Positions 58,686 through 64,000 of a stretch of DNA of 64,000 bases are shown in pieces. The first letter of the stretch is position 1; each line of letters starts with the position of its first letter. The notes below the pieces were generated by a model that saw only the letters and a list, made by a program, of their open reading frames with translations, did no database searches and was not told the DNA's origin. Both the position numbers and the translations under genes were made by a program. Origin of the DNA: Spinacia oleracea (taxonomy: Eukaryota; Streptophyta; Magnoliopsida; Caryophyllales; Amaranthaceae); contig NC_079488.1 of assembly GCF_020520425.1 (NCBI RefSeq), positions 31,487,247 to 31,551,246 of the forward strand, read 5' to 3'.

Positions 58686-61072
58686 GTATGGTTCCTATCG
58701 CCCCATCATCGCACACAAACTTCAAAAGCATCAGATGGGTGACGACTACAGCTTTAATCATGTTAAAGGTGGGTCGTCCCAGGATGACATTGTATGCTGT
58801 TAAGTCCTTAACAATCAGGAAATTCACGTCCATCTTCTGTCCATTTTTCCTGTCCCCTATTCGAACCGGCAGGGTGATGACGCCCACAGGGTGTATGATG
58901 CTCCCTCCGAAACCAATGATGGGATAGTGTTTACTATCCATCGTTTTGGGATCATGTGCTAGGCGATTGAGGCATTCTAGGCTCATTATGTCAGACGAGC
59001 TTCCCGTATCTATTAGGATACGCTTTACCCTCATATTGGATATCTTGAATTCGATCACAAGAGGATCATCATGCGGAATGGCTATTCGTCCACCATCCGA
59101 CTCACATATCTCTATCCGTGGGAATGGATCCAAAGGTGACTTTGCTGACAGCATTACTTGCCCCAGGCGGCGAGCATAATCTTTCTGCCCCCTCATGGTG
59201 GGTCCTCCAGCGGCTGGTCCTCCAGATATGACGGCTACAAACCCCCCCTTCGCTGTGCTGTCCCTCCGCAGGTGAGACAGGTGACTTGTTCTTTTTGTAT
59301 TGGTTTTTCCAAAGTCGTGAGCATTCTTTTGTAAATAGTTCTTGAGATGTCCTTTGGAGGCCAGTCCGTCTAGGGCCCTTTTCAAGCTTCTACAGTTCTT
59401 TGTTTCATTTCCTATGTCCTCATGGAACTGGCAATACAACTTTGGGTCTCGACTCTCAGCAGGAGATTTCATGGGGAAAGGTCGTTCAAGGTCAAACCTG
59501 GTTCCGACGTCTTTCAGCATCGTGAGGAGATCTGTGTTATACTCAAAATATTCCCTTTCTTGTGGACGCTCTCTCTTGTGTCCAGGGGAGTTGGCATTAT
59601 GTTCTTTTGAGAGGGCCCATGTGCCATTTACTCGTGGGACTTTCCGGTCCATTTTGTCTTTCTTTCCTGAGGAATCTGTTGTTTCTCCAATCCTTCCTTC
59701 CTTTGACGCGCTGCATATTTCTGTTGCATGGATAAATCCTTTAGCTTCGTCCAAAACCTCGGCCATAGTTCTCACGCTTTTCTTGACCAGGTCAAACTTA
59801 AAGGATCCCTTCTTCAATCCTCTGATAAAATTATCGAAAGAGACGCCATCAGGAAAATCTGGGATCTGTCCGACCTCTAGGTTGAAACGCTTCACATAGC
59901 TTCTTAGTGATTCGTCTTTCCCCTGTTGAATTCGTCCCAAATGCATACTCGTTTTCCTTTCTTCCTTGTGTGCCATGAATCTAGTGAAGAACAGAGTTTG
60001 CAGTTCGTTGAAAGAGGCAATTGACCCTGGGGGCAGTCGTTCAAACCACTTAGACGCCACTCCTTTGAGAGTGGCCGGGAAATATTTGCACCAAGTGGCT
60101 TCGTTGGTTCCTTGAACATACATGTGATGACAGTATGCGACTAAGTGCATATCAGGATCGGTGGTCCCGTCATAGGCTTTAATGGTAGGGGTTTTTACCT
60201 TGGGTTCTTTCGGGGCGTTCATGATATCCTCGGAAAAGGGGGTACTCATGTGCCGAAGCGTCAGATTATTAAACCCTTGCTGAATGTGATAAGTTGGTTC
60301 ACGGCGGCTGGATAGCAGGCGAGGGCGCAAGCTTACCCTGTTGGGCGTCATCTGATTCTGTCCTCGAGTAGAGGGGTAAAATGGTGGGTCTTCCATCACT
60401 GGGGTGGACCCAGTGTCCGATAGTTCAGATTCAGCTTCATAATGCTCTTGACGCCTTGAGGCGGGCCGGAAGACGGCTGGTGGGTTGCCCCTAGACGGTG
60501 GTCGTATGACCTGGTCCCTTCGAAGTAAGGAAGTTGGGGGGGGGGGGGTCGCGGCCAATCTCCGAGCGTTCAGGCACAGGGCTGACTCCCCGGCTAGCTT
60601 GTGGACGGGAGCCCTCTCCAGCCCTCCACACATTGGATCTAAGTGGCATTCTGTTTATCCGATTGACGCCTAGGCTGAGGGGTCTCTGTGGAGCCGTCCT
60701 CTCAGTGCTGTAGATTAGCATATTTTTCCGAATTTCATCTTGCAATGTGGTGCTCATTTTCTGTCGAAAGGTTTGATTCATTTGCTGTTGGAATCTTGCT
60801 AAGATTTCGCGTAGCGACCCTACCGAGACTGGCAAATCTAAGTTCTCATCTAGCACGGCGTCTCGGACGCTGGGGCTTAGATGGCCGCCTGGCGGAGACG
60901 CTTCTACCATTGGCTCTTCTTCTACGACCACCTCAGCTTCCTGCACCCGACGTGGTGTGCTTCCTGCGTTTGCGATTCGATTGGCTTCTTCCATATGACG
61001 TTGACTCCTCTCGAGAGGCCGTATCTCTTCTCCCTCACCAGCATACTCTCTGTCAGAGTGCAGTTCGGCCAT
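58686..61072 (-). pseudogene. Gypsy gag-protease, split and frameshifted
   Basis: Start ATG at 61072 (MAELHSDREYAGEGEE). A retrotransposon gag domain follows (WCKYFPATLKGVASKWFERL, SFNELQTLFFTRFM), then a Cys/His stretch (LYCQFHEDIGNETKNCRSLK) and an aspartic protease (VKRILIDTGSSSDIMS, VILGRPTFNMIKAVV). The frame shifts in a run of 13 G (60536-60548 on plus), and Copia-3 interrupts the ORF after DGAIGTI at 58686. The C-terminus is at 48186-48363. No RT follows the protease. Confidence 0.9.
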
Positions 61073-61103
61073 GATACTATACCTCCCCACAGACGGCGTC
61101 AAA

Positions 61104-61590
61104 TGTCGTGGGATCTTTTACGGTGATGACGTGTCACGCGTTCCTTGGAGGTATCAAGTATGAGCTGGCACGAACTTCTGGCAACCTGCAAAACAAGAAT
61201 ATTCCGTAGGAATATTCCCTCCGATGCTTAAGTAAGTATAAGCTAGAGAGAGAAGTAATTTGTAGAGAGAAAACAGAGCAAAGATAGTTTTAGGTTCGTG
61301 GAAAGGAATTGATTGCCCCGTTTACCTAGGGATCTGCACTATTTATAGTGCTTGGGTTTCTTAGGAATTGGTCCTACATTGATTGGATGTTTGTGTAGGA
61401 TCAGGACACGTGTCCTGCTGAGGATTTGGTTTGAACTTGGTGGGCTTTTTAAGCATTCGGGTTTCTTGAAAGCCTCAGAGATGGGCTCCTCCTAGGCAGG
61501 TGGGTCCCAGGATCTTCCGATGGGCCTTTTAGGTCTTCTTTTTGGGCCTTCATGGTTCAGCCTAGGTGGCGTTTGTTTTAGGCCACATCA
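61104..61590 (-). repeat. Gypsy 5' LTR
   Basis: 487 bp, TGTCGTGGGATC...GGCCACATCA. Intact partner of the split LTR at 33478-33589/44119-44492. The sequence next to it on the internal side reads, on minus, TTTGACGCCGTCTGTGGGG, in the PBS position. Confidence 0.92.
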
Positions 61591-62846
61591 GTACCTAATT
61601 ATTTATCTACGTGGCACTCGACATTTTTAATGCAAAAATAATTTCAAAATATTATTTATCAATTGGCCGAAACCATTAGATTTCTTACGTGGCTCTCTAA
61701 TATTGGATTAATGTTTGATTTTGGATTGAATTTTATTTTAGATTAGTGTTTGATTTTGGATAAATTTTATTTTAGATTAGTGTTTGATTTTGGATGAATT
61801 TTATTTTAGATTTTTTTTAATTATTAGAGTATTAGATTAATTTTATACTAATTTTACTTAATTTATCCTAATTTTAGCCCGTGCGACGCACAGATTCTAT
61901 TAAATCGTTAAGTTAAAATAACACTCCTATACATACCAACTACTGTATTTATACAATAGATTAGATTAAATTTTGATTTTGGATTGGATTGGATTTTTTT
62001 TTAATTATTAGAGTGTTTGATTTTGGATGAAGTTGTATATTGGATTAGTGTTTGATTTTGGATTGAATTTCATTTTAGATTGGTGTTTGATTTTTGATGA
62101 ATTTTATCTTAGATTTAGTTTTTGATTATTTGAGTGTTTGATTTTGGATGAAGTTGTATATATTAGTAATTAATTAATTAAAATATCTACGTGGCACTTT
62201 TTTTTTTTGATAAACTATCTACGTGGCACATAATTAATTATCTACGTGGCACATAATTAATTATCTACGTGGCACTCGATTTTTTTAATTCAAAAATAAG
62301 TTAGAAATCTTATTTTTCATTGGCCGAAACCAATAGTAATCCTAGGCGGCGCTCTAATATTTCAGCAAATATGCCTACTATATATATAGATTAGATATTA
62401 TATTTATGATATTTTATCTTCTTCAACGATTTCATGTATTTAACTTCAGGAGTTAAAGAAAATCGCAGAGAGTGTGTAAAACATTGTAGGGAAATTGAAT
62501 TAGTAGGCCCCACATGACGATTTTATCTATTTTTCTGTTTTCAGGTGGTAAAAAACGAGTTATTTTTTCCTTTAGGTGGTAAAATACAAGATTTAGTTTT
62601 TTGGGTGGTATAAAACAAATTTTCAATTTTGGTAGGTGGTAAAAGCTAATTATCCTAAAACAAAATAAGTTTAGAAGTAATGGCTTCGTTCGTCACTGTC
62701 AATTTTTGGTTTTTTGTTTTGAAAATCATATGATTTAGATTGAATCATGATCTGAAAATTAGTCATACCTATAGTAATCATGCTGGTTTTGAAAAACTGG
62801 CAACAAAAGCTGCAAACTACTTTATGTAGTTCAGTAGTTTTCATAT
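61591..62846. other. AT-rich host repeat region
   Basis: No gene. Repeated phrases TTTGATTTTGGATGAATTTT, ATCTACGTGGCACATAATTA and TTCATTGGCCGAAACCA match those at 32740-33260, the other side of the gypsy insertion, and include small tandem duplications near 62180-62280. Confidence 0.7.
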
Positions 62847-63395
62847 TTCCTTTGATTTTTAATACTCGCATCGTTTGTGATTTCTGCACTATTCACATAC
62901 TCCCTCCGTCCCAGATTAGTTGTTACACTTACTTTTGCACAAAGTTTTAGGTGATAAGTGGTTGTTTGGTTATCAATTGTTATTTTATTGAAAAAGTAGA
63001 TGTGATAGGAGTTAGTGGGGTATTTTTTTAATTGAATGAGAGAGGGTGTGGGGACAAAAAAAAATTTAGTGGGAAGAGAGAGATAATATAATAATTGTGG
63101 GGTCATTCCTAATTTAGAAGTGTAACAACTAATCTGGGACGAACGAAAAAGGAAAGTGTAACAACTAATCTGGGACAGAGGGAGTATATATTATACTTTG
63201 ATCAATGTTGGTGATTCATAAGTAAGATAAAACATACTCATGTGGGATCTTGTTAGATTCGTATTAATGTGTATTTACAAAATATTAACTTTTTATAATT
63301 TTTGTTTAAAGAGAATTAAAGATATTAATTATCAAAGTTGTGCATTGGCATGCGTGAAAGTGACAAATGTTGCGAGTAAAAATGAACGGAGGAAG
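62847..63395. mobile_element. MITE-like repeat, second copy, interrupted
   Basis: Same family as 32427-32727: starts TTCCTTTGATTTTTAATACT, ends GTAAAAATGAACGGAGGAAG. Contains the Stowaway-like insertion at 62900-63184. Confidence 0.6.
62900..63184. mobile_element. Stowaway-like MITE
   Basis: 285 bp with TIRs CTCCCTCCGTCCCAGATTAG and its complement, flanked by TA dinucleotides (62898-62899, 63185-63186), as in Tc1/mariner-derived Stowaway elements. The right arm is doubled: GTGTAACAACTAATCTGGGA occurs at about 63120 and again at 63158. Confidence 0.9.
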
Positions 63396-63540
63396 TATTT
63401 GGTAAAAACTGAAAACTAGAACACAAAAAATGATACCGAGCAGTCCTGTAGTTAATCTCTTACTTCCTTCGTTTCTTAGTAGATGCATCATATTGACTTT
63501 TCATACCATCATTTATTAATCTGGACCATGTTTATTACTA

Positions 63541-64000
63541 CGTATTTTTCATGAAATACCCTTGAGTTTTAGCGTAATTCATCAAATGCTCCTCGACTTT
63601 CAGAAATTCACCAAATGCCCCTCACAAATTACTTCATACCAAAAATACCCTTATTAATGACGCGCCGTTAGTCCTCTGCTAGCCTAATTTTCTAATTCAC
63701 CAAATACCCCTATTTTAATACATATTTCACCAAATACCCCTATTCTGAAACTTAATTCACCAAATACCCATAACTTAAATTAGCCATTTTGATGTTCAAC
63801 GGCTAGTTTTTGTGTTTGAAAATTAGTCGTTGCTTATTGTTTGATTATAAATACCCTTTTTTTTTACTGTTTATTGTAGTTTTCCTATTGTTTTGTTAAC
63901 TTCATATCATTTTTTTCATGAGTTTTCTTTCAAAATCATCATCCACATCCAATGAGTCCACATATGTAAGAGTTTCAAACATATTCTGTTATCGTGGGAG
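63541..64000. mobile_element. Left end of a second long-TIR MULE, runs off the window
   Basis: CGTATTTTTCATGAAATACC onward is homologous to the TIR of the 1683-3463 element, including the AATTCACCAAATACCCC repeats, the TATA-like region and the ATG-led frame MSFLSKSSSTSNES with FCYRG at the edge. The rest of the element is outside the window. Confidence 0.88.

Larger units (their letters stand above)
33478..61590 (-). mobile_element. Ty3/gypsy element lacking RT and integrase, with nested copias
   Basis: The LTRs are 33478-33589 joined to 44119-44492 (left, 3' LTR, split by Copia-2) and 61104-61590 (right, 5' LTR). Both start TGT[T/C]GTGGGATC and end CACATCA. Flanks GTACG and GTACC suggest an eroded 5 bp TSD. 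Removing Copia-2 and Copia-3 leaves ~7.3 kb: gag-protease on the minus strand, no reverse transcriptase, RNase H or integrase, and a multi-exon ORF in antisense next to the 3' LTR. An antisense ORF in this position is known from Tat-lineage elements (Grande/Retand type), to which I tentatively assign it. It must have moved, if at all, with enzymes supplied in trans. Confidence 0.85.

Noticed and set aside
1-64000. tRNA or rRNA genes
   Set aside because: No cloverleaf-like GGTTCGAATCC box or rRNA sequence was noticed; the only tRNA-related sequences are the copia primer-binding sites.

Overview
This is plant nuclear DNA, from an AT-rich, repeat-dense eudicot genome. The evidence is spliced genes with GT..AG introns, a plant-type S-adenosylmethionine decarboxylase gene with its conserved uORFs, Ty1/copia and Ty3/gypsy retrotransposons primed by plant tRNAs, and MULE, CACTA and Stowaway-like DNA transposons. 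The repeats remind me of Amaranthaceae (spinach/beet group), but that is an impression, not something shown here. The only clearly conventional host gene is AdoMetDC at 30.0-32.0 kb on the minus strand. Nearly everything else is transposable element, often nested.

Layout. (1) 1-4294: interior and right end of a CACTA-like element (CACTA-A), carrying a minisatellite and a complete 1.78 kb Mutator-like element with ~500 bp TIRs and a 9 bp TSD (1683-3463). (2) 4295-15389: minus-strand copia element (Copia-1), cut short at its gag-protease region by CACTA-A. A second CACTA-like element (CACTA-B, ~6489-12153) interrupts its leader. CACTA-B holds a 160 bp tandem array and same-strand exon fragments of at least four unrelated host genes: GCN1, a telomere-repeat-binding protein, a MATE transporter and an LRR protein. 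Copia-1 sits in a broken ORF at 15390-15677. (3) 16787-29210: a ~12.4 kb two-gene MULE. A Ulp1/SUMO-protease-like gene (+, 9 exons) and a FAR1/MURA-type transposase gene (-, 6 exons, intact frame when spliced) converge. Its introns and the intergenic region are packed with hundreds of copies of a GTTACTATA-type motif that I do not see elsewhere in the window. (4) 29515-29986: a MITE with a 9 bp TSD, only ~15 bp past the AdoMetDC stop codon. (5) 33478-61590: a gypsy element with gag-protease, no reverse transcriptase or integrase, and an antisense ORF near its 3' LTR. It was later hit by Copia-2 (33590-44113, minus, TSD GAATA, inside its 3' LTR) and Copia-3 (48364-58685, plus, TSD GTATG, inside its gag-protease ORF). 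(6) 61591-64000: AT-rich host repeats, a Stowaway-like MITE nested in another MITE, and the start of a second copy of the 1683-3463 MULE family.

How the parts relate. The MULE gene pair looks like a potentially autonomous system: a transposase plus a transposon-borne SUMO/ubiquitin-like protease. The copia elements share LTRs and pol but carry two different gag modules, which implies recombination. They also share a stop codon inside pol, which suggests spread in trans. All coordinates and splice sites were read by eye; no alignment or database search was run.
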